From: Rhizobium sp. BK313 | GTDB lineage: Bacteria; Pseudomonadota; Alphaproteobacteria; Rhizobiales; Rhizobiaceae | Reading direction: 5' to 3' | DNA length: 64,000 nucleotides | Assembly (NCBI RefSeq): GCF_014193655.1 | Contig: NZ_JACHZQ010000002.1 | Location: forward strand, 248,001 to 312,000 | Part shown: piece by piece, positions 26,890 to 35,865 of the stretch | How positions within the stretch are numbered: the stretch's first letter is position 1 | Layout: every line of letters begins with the position of its first letter | Position numbers and translations under genes: made by a program | Notes under the pieces: model-generated | What the model was told of the DNA's origin: nothing | Seen by the model: only the letters and a program-made list of their open reading frames with translations | Databases searched by the model: none

Positions 26890-27360
26890 TCAGCCCAGCT
26901 TTGCCAGACGACGGACGCTTGTAAGAGATTCAATGAGTAGTCGCTCGTTTGCCAGAATCCCTCGCAAATGCGTTTTTGCCAAACGTTCGAGCAATGCTTC
27001 CCCTTCAGGCGTGAGACCAACGAGCACGCTTCGCTTGTCCTCGGATGATGGAATGCGTAATGCAAGCCCCGCCGTCGTAAGCCGGTCCACGAGTTGAACC
27101 GCGCCATGATGCTGAACAAGCATTTGATCGGCGAGCTCGCGCACCATAATCCGGCCCTCTGGCGCGACCTTGATGACCAACAGTGCCTGGTATTGCTGGG
27201 ACGTCACGCCGGCTTCAGAAACCGCGGCCTCGCTGAACGAGAGAAACCGCCGCATGGCGAGGCGCACGCCCGCAAGACCTTCGTAAACGCCAGGATCGAG
27301 CGCCTCGTCGGTCGACGGTTCAGATTTGTCCGCGCGCTTTAGCCGCTTTCCAGAGGACAT
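26890..27360 (-). CDS. MarR-family transcriptional regulator
   Basis: 156 residues from ATG 27360. The winged helix is clear: ITSQQYQALLVIKVAPEGR-type helix, MVRELADQMLVQHHGAVQLVDRL recognition segment, and the wing LRIPSSEDKRSVLVGLTPEG. It has the usual N- and C-terminal helices for dimerisation. The start was chosen because AAAGGAAATTTTGGA precedes it; an in-frame start 48 bases upstream would run through the operator. A palindrome (TATATCA-N5-TGATATA) is 19 bases upstream of the start, so autoregulation is likely. Its ligand cannot be predicted. Confidence 0.88.
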   Translation of the reverse strand: MSSGKRLKRADKSEPSTDEALDPGVYEGLAGVRLAMRRFLSFSEAAVSEAGVTSQQYQALLVIKVAPEGRIMVRELADQMLVQHHGAVQLVDRLTTAGLALRIPSSEDKRSVLVGLTPEGEALLERLAKTHLRGILANERLLIESLTSVRRLAKLG

Positions 27361-27378
27361 TCCAAAATTTCCTTTATT

Positions 27379-27397
27379 TATATCACGGCATGATATA
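27379..27397. promoter_or_regulatory. MarR operator palindrome
   Basis: TATATCA-CGGCA-TGATATA, seven-base arms, 19 bases upstream of the marR start codon. Size and AT-rich arms fit a MarR dimer site. Confidence 0.65.
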
Positions 27398-27508
27398 TTT
27401 TGCGGCATTCGACACTAGGGAAGGTTGGCGGTCTGGGACGCCCGGATACCGCCAATCGCCGCAGTCGTGAAGCATATCCTAAATCCTGGCGGCTGAAAGG
27501 GTCAGCAC

Positions 27509-27667
27509 TTGGACGATCTCAATGTCAATATCGACGGATTAATCGTCTTGGATCGCGACATGCGTTTCTTTGGATCGATCGCCGGCGCGTTGACCGTTCC
27601 CGCTGGTCGCCGCCTCGCCGGGCGAGGCACCTGCAGATTGGGTGGTCATGCTGCTCAAAATTGCTGA
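27509..27667 (+). pseudogene. Possible truncated polymer-forming (bactofilin-like) protein
   Basis: From TTG 27509 (behind GAAAGGG) a 52-residue frame reads DLNVNIDGLIVLDRDMRFFG then SIAGALTVPAGRRL. This resembles one turn-and-strand unit of small polymer-forming cytoskeletal proteins. After RRLAGRG the similarity ends and a stop follows soon, so the usual repeats are missing. Weak call; it may also be a short intact gene. Confidence 0.3.
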
Positions 27668-27767
27668 AAGAGATGGGCGCTCCATCTACGTTTACGACGA
27701 AGATGGTCCTGACCAATGGACGGTGACGCTAACTCGTACCGGACTTAAGGTCTTGCCAGCATCTTGA
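27648..27767 (+). CDS. Candidate 39-residue peptide
   Basis: An ATG frame encodes LLKIAERDGRSIYVYDEDGP and ends in TLTRTGLKVLPAS. The composition is protein-like with alternating hydrophobic residues typical of a small beta structure. It overlaps the end of the preceding frame and has no clear Shine-Dalgarno sequence. I do not recognise it. Confidence 0.25.
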   Translation: MLLKIAERDGRSIYVYDEDGPDQWTVTLTRTGLKVLPAS

Positions 27768-27802
27768 GATACACCCCGTTTATTGATCATAACCGGTAGA
27801 GT

Positions 27803-28246
27803 TTGCTGAGGATGTGGAAGAACATCGGTAATGCCGGCAACAATCCACCTCCGATCGATTGGCGATCGGGAACAATAACCCTGGTGCGTCGATTGTATGG
27901 GATACATGCTGCCGATTTTCTTGGGCCGCTCAGCTCTCAAATACTGAAGTCTCGCGATTGCGTGAATGCATTCAGAAATGCATTTCTGATGTTTCCTGTC
28001 ATGGCAGTTTCAGCATACGCCCAAACGCCGCGGGCAACTCCAGTGACAGATCGTGCAGTCGATTGCACTGAGGTCGTGGAGAAAGTCCTGGCGAAGACAA
28101 GGGGCCGGCTATTGTCCTTTCGTCCAGGCGAGGAAAAGTGCACCGTCGTCATCCTCTTGCGAAAAGAAGGCAAGCGCCCGGAGAAATTCGTCTTGGAAAT
28201 CGATCGTGACATGTCTGCTGATAGTGCGGAAGAGCTTTTCAAATGA
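27803..28246 (+). CDS. Small exported hypothetical protein
   Basis: The frame encodes up to 147 residues, but the first 50 are unlike protein in composition. A more likely start is the GTG near 27960 (VNAFRNAFLMFPVMAVSAYA), which gives a signal peptide cut after AYA. The mature part has CTEVVEKVLAKTRGRLLSFR, then EEKCTVVILLRKEGKRPEKF, a short alpha-beta pattern like PepSY-type domains with one cysteine pair. Similar small exported proteins occur in rhizobia next to two-component systems. No partner is evident here. Confidence 0.5.
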   Translation: MLRMWKNIGNAGNNPPPIDWRSGTITLVRRLYGIHAADFLGPLSSQILKSRDCVNAFRNAFLMFPVMAVSAYAQTPRATPVTDRAVDCTEVVEKVLAKTRGRLLSFRPGEEKCTVVILLRKEGKRPEKFVLEIDRDMSADSAEELFK

Positions 28247-28442
28247 ACCGTTGTGAAGACCGCACAAGGGTCGGCCGTCGTGCAGCATCGCACGTGAAGG
28301 CGAAGTTAACCGATAACTGTGCGTGGAATTCATTGAAATCGTTCGAGGATGGGCAGGAACAGGAATTGTTCCTGGTGACAAGCGGATGGTAGCATCGTAA
28401 CGCAAACGACTGTCTGCCTTGTTCCTCGGAGCCGCTTTTTTA

Positions 28443-29669
28443 ATGACCTATGTCGTTCTTGTTCTTTTTGGACTTACCTATCTCGGGATGGCGCTGGGGC
28501 GGGTCCCCGGACTGCGTATCGACCGAGCCGGTATCGCGCTGATCGTCGCCGTCGTACTGGTAGCAGCCGGCGCGGTTCCGCGCGACGCAATGGACGAGGC
28601 CATTCACTTCCCGACACTGCTGCTGCTCGGCGGGCTTATGATCCTATCGGCAAGAGTTGGCGCCAGCGGCTTTTACGGCGAGGTCGCGACGTGGATTGCG
28701 CGCCAGGCCGGACGGCCGCGCCTCCTCCTCGCCTCGACGATTGCGATCGGCGGCATCCTCTCCGCCTTTCTCGTCAATGACATCGTCGTCTTCGCAATGA
28801 CACCGCCGCTTTGCGCCGGCCTCGCTGCCCGCAATCTCGATCCTCGCCCCTACCTGCTTGGTCTAGCCGCAGCGAGCAATGCCGGCTCGGCAGCCACCTT
28901 GATCGGCAATCCCCAAAATATTCTCATCGGGCAGGCAGGTGCGCTGAGTTTCTGGGGTTACTTCGCCGATGCGGCTATACCGTCGCTTGCCGCACTCGTC
29001 ATCAGCTATGGATGCGTGGCCTACGTTTGGCGGGCGAGCCTCAAAACACCATCCAAAGACGCTCCGTCCGAGGCAATCACCTTCGACCGTTTTCAGGTGG
29101 GCATATGCGCTGCGGCATTGGTCTTGTTGCTCATCCTGTTTGCCTCCCCTCTGCCACGGGAGATTTCCGCCCTTCTGGTCGCCGCTTCCCTGATTATCAG
29201 CCGCACGCTCCCGAGCAGGCAGCTCCTCGATGAAATCGACGTGCCTTTGCTCATCCTGTTTGCGGCGCTGTTCGTTATCAACGACGCATTTGCCCGAACC
29301 GGAGTTCCGGAGGAGGCCGTGCGTACATTGGCGACCTACAATTTGCTGCCCGATCGTGTCTCTTCACTGGTGCCGATTTCGCTGCTCCTCAGCAATACGA
29401 TTGGCAATGTTCCCGCCGTCGTGATGATCCTCAAGGTCTGGCACGGAATTCCGGAAGGGATCCTGGTGGGTCTTGCCGTCCTTTCCACGCTCGCCGGCAA
29501 CCTGCTCCTCGTCGGAAGCCTCGCCAACCTGATCGTTGCCGAACGGGCAGCAATCCAGGGCGTGCGTCTGACGTTTCGCGATCATGCCAAGGCCGGGGTG
29601 CCGATCACGATCCTCTCCATGCTCGTCGCAGGCTTCTGGCTTTGGATCGGCGGGTACATGGCGCTCTAG
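28443..29669 (+). CDS. ArsB/NhaD/SLC13-type anion permease
   Basis: 408 residues with about 11 membrane helices. The ion-transporter superfamily signatures are seen in two copies: FLVNDIVVFAMTPPL with AAASNAGSAATLIGNPQNIL in the first half, and LLSNTIGNVPAVVMIL with LAGNLLLVGSLANLIV in the second. These re-entrant SNT and NPQN motifs bind sodium or the anion in related carriers. It is single-subunit; no arsenic resistance gene is adjacent, so a carboxylate, sulfate or arsenite substrate are equally possible. ATG 28443 has CGGAG upstream and is preferred to TTG 28419. Confidence 0.85.
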   Translation: MTYVVLVLFGLTYLGMALGRVPGLRIDRAGIALIVAVVLVAAGAVPRDAMDEAIHFPTLLLLGGLMILSARVGASGFYGEVATWIARQAGRPRLLLASTIAIGGILSAFLVNDIVVFAMTPPLCAGLAARNLDPRPYLLGLAAASNAGSAATLIGNPQNILIGQAGALSFWGYFADAAIPSLAALVISYGCVAYVWRASLKTPSKDAPSEAITFDRFQVGICAAALVLLLILFASPLPREISALLVAASLIISRTLPSRQLLDEIDVPLLILFAALFVINDAFARTGVPEEAVRTLATYNLLPDRVSSLVPISLLLSNTIGNVPAVVMILKVWHGIPEGILVGLAVLSTLAGNLLLVGSLANLIVAERAAIQGVRLTFRDHAKAGVPITILSMLVAGFWLWIGGYMAL

Positions 29670-29773
29670 CCACGTGGACAAAGCGGATACGTGTCGGCAC
29701 CGAAGACGTGGACAAAGGTTTCCGCTTTCCATGAGCTGGGTAGGCTAGCCGGACACCGCGCACGAAGGCAGGC

Positions 29774-30760
29774 TCAAGCGTGGTGAAGCTCGGTTCCCTG
29801 GATGGCGGAAAGCTTCCAGTCCGAGCCTGGTTTGCGCACGAAGGTCCAAATCTCGGTGGTTTCCGAGGCATTGCGATCGTCACCCTCGACCAGCCGGCCC
29901 GTCGTGCGATCGACAAGCGCGTCGACGCTCGAATAGCGCATCGCCAGGGTAGCATATTCGGCATTGTCCTCGCGCCAGGCTTCGGCGATGTCGCCCTGCA
30001 GCAGGCGAACATTGGTGACGCTGTTGCGAACACCTTTGGTCGCGTTCTCGCCAAGCTCCTCGGCCAGATAGGACATCGCCTCCGGCGTGGTCAGCTGGCG
30101 CAGGGTGCCATAATCCTCGGAACCGTAAGCCGACTGGATTTCCGTCAGAAGGTGCTCGAAACGGTCGAGATCGGCTTGCGATAGCCCAATCTCGTCGTTG
30201 GCCTGGCGCTTTTTCTGTGCGGCGGCTGCCGTTCCGCCGCCGATTGCCGGGATGGAAAAGGAGGGACGCTGCGACGCGTTCATATTGTGCGACGCATCCG
30301 GTCCTGACGCTGCGTAGTTGGTTTGTTGGCGGCTTGTGAAAAATCGCATGGCGAAGCGGATCGCCAAGAAGATCAGAACGACCTGCAGCAGCAGGCCAAG
30401 GAAACCGAACCCGCCGCCGAAACCGTGACCGATCAGCATGCCCAGGAGGCCACCGGCGATCAATCCGCCGATCATCGATCCGCCGAAACCACCCAGCAAG
30501 CCGGGACGCGGCTGCGCATTGATCGGCGGCTGTGTCGCAACCTGCGGCCGCGGCGTCATCGTCCGTTCAATCGGCGCGGCCTGCGTCGGAGCCGTCCGCG
30601 TTATGGCAGGAGTGTCGAAGGTACGCGTTCCGCGGCTGCCGAATCCACCGAAACCGCCGGCGCGACGTGCGTCGGCATCGTCAAAGCTCGCAAGGCACGA
30701 GACGGCGGCGAGGAGGACGATGGCTGCAATCTGAGCGAAACGCGGAACTGCACGGAACAT
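29774..30760 (-). CDS. Tim44-like domain membrane protein
   Basis: 328 residues; AGGAGATCC precedes ATG 30760. Signal-like N-terminus (IAAIVLLAAVSCLASF), then a glycine/proline-rich linker (GGFGGFGSRGTRTF), a glycine-rich membrane stretch (MIGGLIAGGLLGMLIGHGFG) with a second helix, and a C-terminal Tim44/MRPL45 fold (about 185-325; LSQADLDRFEHLLTEIQSAY, and the strand WTFVRKPGSDWKLSAIQG). Bacterial homologues are inner-membrane proteins of unknown role with some similarity to a protein-import subunit. Its 3' end faces the permease gene, 105 bases away. Confidence 0.85.
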   Translation of the reverse strand: MFRAVPRFAQIAAIVLLAAVSCLASFDDADARRAGGFGGFGSRGTRTFDTPAITRTAPTQAAPIERTMTPRPQVATQPPINAQPRPGLLGGFGGSMIGGLIAGGLLGMLIGHGFGGGFGFLGLLLQVVLIFLAIRFAMRFFTSRQQTNYAASGPDASHNMNASQRPSFSIPAIGGGTAAAAQKKRQANDEIGLSQADLDRFEHLLTEIQSAYGSEDYGTLRQLTTPEAMSYLAEELGENATKGVRNSVTNVRLLQGDIAEAWREDNAEYATLAMRYSSVDALVDRTTGRLVEGDDRNASETTEIWTFVRKPGSDWKLSAIQGTELHHA

Positions 30761-30952
30761 TGGATCTCCTGTCCTTGGGCAGAAAGATAATCTGCAGGAT
30801 ATATAGGGACCCCATTTTACGATTGTAAGTCGGCGGCAAGCCGCCTGTCTGAAAGTGGCCGGAGCAAGTTTGTACCCACCGAACGTCGCGCGCCTCTGGC
30901 GAGTTCAAGCTTTTTGGATTGTACGTTTGCGCAACTGGCATATCGTTATGCG

Positions 30953-32224
30953 ATGGAGCATATCGAAATATTTCAGCGCCTCGGGGTGGCGCTTGCGATC
31001 GGCCTTCTCGTCGGCGTAGAGCGAGGCTGGCGGGAGCGCGACACTCGGGCTGGTGGAAGGACTGCTGGAATCCGCACTTTTGGCCTCACCGGCTTTCTCG
31101 GCGGAATCGCCGGGATCCTTCAATCCATGGTCGGTCCCTTGCTGCCGGCGACGATCGCGGCGGTGCTCGGTCTCATCTATATTGCCGGCAAGTGGCAACA
31201 GACGACGGAAGACGAAGATTACAGCATCACCTCGGTTGTCGCCGCTCTCGTCGTTTTTGGACTCGGCGTTCTGGCTGCCCTTGGTGACATTATCACTGCA
31301 GCAGCCGGTGGCGTCGTAACGACCGCAATTCTTGCGGCCCGCCATAGCCTTCATGGCTTTCTTAGAGCGTTGACATGGCCGGAACTACGTTCTTCCTTGA
31401 TATTGCTTGCAATGACCGCCGTTGCGCTGCCGCTTTTGCCCGACAAAGCGCTGGACCCTTGGGGAGCGCTCAATCCTTTCTCTTTGTGGTTGCTCACCAT
31501 CACCATCGCCGCTTTTTCTTTTGCCGGTTATGTTGCCATCAAGGTGGCCGGCACAGGCCGCGGTATTCTACTGGCTGGCGCGGCGGGAGGACTGGTATCC
31601 TCGACCGCGCTGACACTCTCCTTCGCCCGTTATTCCAAGCAGACGTCTGAGGGCTCGACCTATCTGGCCGCCGGGGCGGCGGTTGCCGGCGCCTTGTCCT
31701 GCGCTCGCGTCTTCGTTATCGGCGGCGTCTCGTCGCTCGACTTGCTCGTGCCGCTCGCGTTCTGCCTGATCCCGGCAATCGTCGGCTTTCTGGCTGCCAG
31801 CTTCTTCTGCGTATGGCGCGGCGGTGGAGCGACGAATGTGCCGGAAATTAAGCTGAAGAATCCGTTCGAATTGCGCATGGCGCTTTCCTTCGCCGCGCTA
31901 CTCGGGTTGATCAGTCTGATGTCAAAGATGGTCATCGACTATATCGGTGCGTCGGCGCTTTTCGTCGTTGCGGCAGTCTCCGGACTTGTCGATGTGGACG
32001 CCATCACGCTTTCGACCGCGCGACTGACAGACACCGCAATCGACGCAAAGACCGCAGCCGGCGTCATCCTCATTGCGGTTATCGTCAATGTGGTAACGAA
32101 GGTGGTTCTCGCCTTTACCGCCGGCAGGCGGGACTACGGCCAGGCCTTGGCGCTGGCGTCGGGCGTTGCTATCGCGATGGGGGCCGTCGGCTATTTCGCG
32201 CTACGCAGCTTCGTGCCCGACTAA
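30953..32224 (+). CDS. MgtC/SapB family membrane protein with DUF4010 domain
   Basis: 423 residues. The N-terminal part is MgtC/SapB (LGVALAIGLLVGVERGWRER, then RTFGLTGFLGGIAG), the C-terminal 200 residues are DUF4010 (LLAGAAGGLVSSTALTLSFA, KTAAGVILIAVIVNVVTKV). About 11 membrane helices are predicted. Family members are associated with growth at low magnesium and intracellular survival; the transport activity is not known. I choose ATG 30953 (MEHIEIFQRLG), matching the usual start, over TTG 30914. It is divergent from the Tim44 gene with a 190-base spacer. Confidence 0.85.
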   Translation: MEHIEIFQRLGVALAIGLLVGVERGWRERDTRAGGRTAGIRTFGLTGFLGGIAGILQSMVGPLLPATIAAVLGLIYIAGKWQQTTEDEDYSITSVVAALVVFGLGVLAALGDIITAAAGGVVTTAILAARHSLHGFLRALTWPELRSSLILLAMTAVALPLLPDKALDPWGALNPFSLWLLTITIAAFSFAGYVAIKVAGTGRGILLAGAAGGLVSSTALTLSFARYSKQTSEGSTYLAAGAAVAGALSCARVFVIGGVSSLDLLVPLAFCLIPAIVGFLAASFFCVWRGGGATNVPEIKLKNPFELRMALSFAALLGLISLMSKMVIDYIGASALFVVAAVSGLVDVDAITLSTARLTDTAIDAKTAAGVILIAVIVNVVTKVVLAFTAGRRDYGQALALASGVAIAMGAVGYFALRSFVPD

Positions 32225-32349
32225 ATCCAACGGATAAGCGCCAAGCCATCCGGAAGGCGGAAATACTGGCGCTGCGACGTCCCAAATGCCTGTAACATCA
32301 CGTATCGTCTATCAGACAAGACACGGATGTCGCGGCAAAATTCGCGCTT

Positions 32350-34122
32350 TCAGAGCGGGATCGCAATCCCGGCCGATCTTAGTCCTGCAAGAAAGTGATC
32401 CTGGTCTGATGGGCGCTGCAGGCGGAGCGCGACTTCCTTGCGAATATTGGTCAACAAAGCCGGTGCGTTTGCCTTAAGCCAGGTCTCTTCCTTGTGGGCA
32501 TCATCGAGCTTGCCCTGAGCCCCGAATACTGCGAGCAGGACGAGATGGTGCATGGGGTTGTATTTGAGATCCGCCATGCGAGCCCATAGCTCGGCAGCCT
32601 GGTAGTCGCCCCGCATATAGGCACACAGTGCCATGCCCACCTCGTAATATCCTACCGGGCCTGGGTTTCTGTTGATTGCGCTCGACATCAGTTCACAACC
32701 CGTTTCCCACTTCCCGGAGAGGGCAAGCCGAAACCCGTATTCACCGGAGACCTCGGTGTCGTTGGGATTGACGGCGTAAGCAGCTGCCCCCGCCTTCAAG
32801 GCCACATCGACATCGCCTTTGAAAAAACTCGCAAGCATGAGCGCCTGCAGGGCCCGCGCATTCTGAGGGTCCAGATCCACGGCGCGCTCGGCGGTTTCGA
32901 CGGCAAGCATCAACGGTCTGGCCGATTGTGGCATATCCGACCGGTATTGGAACCTGACCTCGTCCAGATAGGTAAGGGAAAGCAACGCCCATGGGGTCGA
33001 ATAGGTTGGCAGACGCTCGGTCGTGCGTTTGAGACAGTCTTGGACCGCAGCATGGTTTTGCGGATTGAGATCAACCCGGTAGCTGTAATAGGACAGAGTG
33101 CAGGCGTAGGCATCCCAATCGTCGGGTGGAGACTGGGCCGCGCGTCCAGCGTCGGCCTGGAAGATGATGCCATAGGGTTGAGCAAGGGCTGTCGCAACAC
33201 GCTGAGCGATATCGGCTTCGACCTCCAAAACATCCTGAACTCGAAGGTCCCGGTCGTAGTTGTTCGCCCAAATCACCGATCCATCGGCACGATGGACCAG
33301 TCTGGTGGTGAGCCGAAGTTTGTCTCCGCCGATGCGCACGCCCCCCTGCAATGCGAAGCGTGGTTCCTCTTGCTTGTCCAGTCCGGAAGACGGCCCTTTC
33401 ATAACGACGGCGATTTCCTTGAATTTCGCCAGTTCGCCAATGACCTCGTCGGTCAGTCCGCGAGCGATGCCCGAAGACCCTCCGTCCTTGGAAATTTCTT
33501 CGAACGGTTCGACGAGAACCTTGGGGGTGGCCAAACCATCAAAAGGGGGGACGAACTTCGGAGCCAACAGCAACGGGGAGAGGAAGGCGGTGACTGCAAT
33601 CACTGCAAGGGCGATAGCAGCCGGGAGCGCATACCACGTCCATGAGAGGCGCGATGAACCATCTTGATGTTCCGGGGCCTGCATGGGCTCCGGTGGTTCG
33701 GATGCGCTCTCAACGGCGTCCTTGGCGGCTGGTGGATCGAGAGACCTTTCAGCGCTGGCGTAGCGAAAACAGGGTACATAGGCACCTTTCGGAATCGTAA
33801 TGACGATATGATCCGCTTGTCCGGCGACCAGATAGTAACGTTCGAGCCCACGGCGTATGCGGCCTGCCTCTATTCTGACGACCGGGTCGTTCTGTGCGTC
33901 GAAGGACGAATCCCGCGCGAAGACCTCCTGTGCAATCGTGTAGGCTTTGAGGTAGTCTGCACGTCCCGCGAGCGTCTCTTCAACAACATATTGCAGGAAT
34001 CTGCGACCCCGCTCAGGTGCAAGAAATTCGTCACTTGCAAGAATCCGCTCCAGCTGCCCTCTGATTTCCAGGATATCGGGTGGGGACGCGCTGTCTCCGC
34101 CGCTTGCCCGCGCACTTTGCAT
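32350..34122 (-). CDS. Membrane-anchored TPR protein with adenylate-cyclase-associated N-terminal domain
   Basis: 590 residues. N-terminal 120 residues (LEIRGQLERILASDEFLAPE, FLQYVVEETLAGRADYLKAY, VVRIEAGRIRRGLERYY) form a DNA-binding-like cytoplasmic domain common in rhizobial proteins often labelled adenylate cyclase, but no cyclase catalytic residues are present. A membrane helix follows at about 165-190. The periplasmic part has a TolB-N/FlgO-like domain (PKVLVEPFEEISKD; LRLTTRLVHRADGSVIWANN) and then several TPRs (YLDEVRFQYRS to the end). The layout resembles CadC-type one-component regulators that sense outside and act inside. Confidence 0.75.
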   Translation of the reverse strand: MQSARASGGDSASPPDILEIRGQLERILASDEFLAPERGRRFLQYVVEETLAGRADYLKAYTIAQEVFARDSSFDAQNDPVVRIEAGRIRRGLERYYLVAGQADHIVITIPKGAYVPCFRYASAERSLDPPAAKDAVESASEPPEPMQAPEHQDGSSRLSWTWYALPAAIALAVIAVTAFLSPLLLAPKFVPPFDGLATPKVLVEPFEEISKDGGSSGIARGLTDEVIGELAKFKEIAVVMKGPSSGLDKQEEPRFALQGGVRIGGDKLRLTTRLVHRADGSVIWANNYDRDLRVQDVLEVEADIAQRVATALAQPYGIIFQADAGRAAQSPPDDWDAYACTLSYYSYRVDLNPQNHAAVQDCLKRTTERLPTYSTPWALLSLTYLDEVRFQYRSDMPQSARPLMLAVETAERAVDLDPQNARALQALMLASFFKGDVDVALKAGAAAYAVNPNDTEVSGEYGFRLALSGKWETGCELMSSAINRNPGPVGYYEVGMALCAYMRGDYQAAELWARMADLKYNPMHHLVLLAVFGAQGKLDDAHKEETWLKANAPALLTNIRKEVALRLQRPSDQDHFLAGLRSAGIAIPL

Positions 34123-34250
34123 TGTGTCCCCCCGCGGCCATGCCAGCCGTCTTATCCCCTCGTATGTTCGTGTATCTTACGCCTCTAATTTAAGTCGTGC
34201 CAATATAATGTCTCAATCTGATTAACGCGCGCACGAAGAGCGAGGCGGGG

Positions 34251-34559
34251 ATGATGTCGAGAGAGGATAATTCAGCGCATGTGTCCGCCCTCGAAATTGT
34301 GGAGGAACGCTTCCCCGATGAGGTCACGCGGGTACAACATCTTTTCAATATTGACGAAACCTTTCGCAGCATGTGCGAGGATCTGGCCGCAGCCGTCGAG
34401 ACGCTCGCTCATGTCGACCGATTGCCGGATAGCGTGCGGGAGGCACGGCGACAGGAATACGCCGATCTCGTCGAGGCGCTTGTCAGCGAAATACGTGATG
34501 CGATCCGTCGCTCGAACGTCGTGGTCTTAAGACGGCCGGTCAACCAGCCGAAGTCATAA
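34251..34559 (+). CDS. Small helical hypothetical protein
   Basis: 102 residues with GAGGCGGGG before ATG 34251 (a second ATG follows at 34254). It is acidic and almost entirely helical: ALEIVEERFPDEVTRVQHLF, FRSMCEDLAAAVETLAHV, YADLVEALVSEIRDAIRRS. One cysteine. There is no membrane segment or known motif. Possibly co-regulated with the convergent AI-2E transporter operon only by position. Confidence 0.65.
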   Translation: MMSREDNSAHVSALEIVEERFPDEVTRVQHLFNIDETFRSMCEDLAAAVETLAHVDRLPDSVREARRQEYADLVEALVSEIRDAIRRSNVVVLRRPVNQPKS

Positions 34560-34649
34560 GGCTGCAGCCGCATTGATCGTGTCAGGGATGACCACATCCG
34601 GAAAGAACTCAAAAGCGGGATGATCAAGAGCGCCTGATCGCAGTAGGTC

Positions 34650-35783
34650 TCAAGCGGAGACTGCAGCGGGCCTATCGTCGGAAGGTGGAGCCGGGTTCGC
34701 CCACGCCGCGAGCAGGTCATAGAACACGCCGAGAACGACCGGTCCGAGAAACAAGCCAACCAGGCCATGCGCGAAAGCTCCTCCGATAACGCCCAGGAGG
34801 ATTACTGGCATGGGGGTGGACAGGCCGCGCGAGATCAAGATTGGCTTTAGGAAATTATCAAGAACGGCGATCGGCACCGAAAGGAGCGTGAACAACAACG
34901 CATCCGAGAAGGACCATGTGAACCAAGCCCAAACGACCAAGGGCAGCAACACGAGGCCCGGCCCGATTTGTATGATACACAAGATAAAGACAATGAAGGT
35001 CAGCGCTCCGCGTGCAGGGACGTCGAACAGTACAAATTCCAGCCCGCAGAGCAGCGTCTGCAACAATGCTATGCCAATGACGCCGCGGGAAACATTGCGG
35101 ACCGTCATGCCTGCAAGATCGACAAAGTCGGCACCTCTTTTCCCCCCAACCCGCATTGCGACAACGTTGACTGCCTTCGTGAGTCGGCGCTTTGCGACGA
35201 GGAAGAAGCCGCACAGCAACACTGACGCGATGAAGCTGAGGACGCTTGATCCGAAGGCAGCCGTTTTCTCGAGGATGACACCGGCCATGTCCCGTATCGG
35301 CTCCTGGAATTGCTTCAGCATCGCTGCGAAATTGGTTGCCGCGTAGTTCCACGCTTCGTAAATCCGCTCGCCGAAGGGAGCCCATTCTTTTATGCGTTGA
35401 GGAGCCGCCGGCACCGCGATCGTTCCCTCTTTCAAGCCCGTTAAGAACGCCTGGGTAGCATCGGCAAAGCTGAACACTATGGCCGCCAGCGGCGCTATGA
35501 TTACAACCAGACACGCGACCACAATCAAAGTCGCAGCAACTATGCCGCGGCCGCCCACCAGCTTCCTGAGCAGTTCAAAAACCGGGAAAAGAGCGACCGC
35601 CAGTATCGCGGCCCAAGCGATGATAGAGATGAAGGGCGCAACGACGGTGAAGGACCAATAAGCGAAGAGGCCAATGACGCCAAATCGGATGAAATCGCTT
35701 ATACGTGCGTCAGTCGAGGCGTGGCTAGCCGGGTGTCCGTCGGCGGCCTTGTCTTTGTAGCCATCGTCATGCATTGGCCCCAT
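34650..35783 (-). CDS. AI-2E family transporter (PerM-like)
   Basis: 377 residues with about eight membrane helices in the AI-2E/PerM pattern: an N-terminal three-helix block (WSFTVVAPFISIIAWAAILA), a hydrophilic stretch with helices (about 120-200), and the family core GGVIGIALLQTLLCG-like VIGIALLQTLLC followed by LLGVIGGAFAHGLVGLFLGP near the C-terminus. Substrates are uncertain; members export a quorum signal or act as sodium-proton antiporters. Last gene of a probable sulP-ppk2 operon, 82 bases after ppk2. Confidence 0.88.
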   Translation of the reverse strand: MGPMHDDGYKDKAADGHPASHASTDARISDFIRFGVIGLFAYWSFTVVAPFISIIAWAAILAVALFPVFELLRKLVGGRGIVAATLIVVACLVVIIAPLAAIVFSFADATQAFLTGLKEGTIAVPAAPQRIKEWAPFGERIYEAWNYAATNFAAMLKQFQEPIRDMAGVILEKTAAFGSSVLSFIASVLLCGFFLVAKRRLTKAVNVVAMRVGGKRGADFVDLAGMTVRNVSRGVIGIALLQTLLCGLEFVLFDVPARGALTFIVFILCIIQIGPGLVLLPLVVWAWFTWSFSDALLFTLLSVPIAVLDNFLKPILISRGLSTPMPVILLGVIGGAFAHGLVGLFLGPVVLGVFYDLLAAWANPAPPSDDRPAAVSA

Positions 35784-35865
35784 CCCGCTACTTTCCCCTT
35801 GAGACGCCGCTGAAACCGATTGCGTGTGCGGGGACTTTGACGTTCGCCTTGAAAGTTCGCACGGT

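Noticed and set aside
30793..30806. CAGGATATAT, matching the core of T-DNA border repeats, near a replicon with virA/virG-like genes
   Set aside because: Only the ten-base core matches; the second half of the border (GT-AA) is absent, it lies in the leader of the Tim44-like gene, and a match of this length has a fair chance of occurring by accident in 64 kb.
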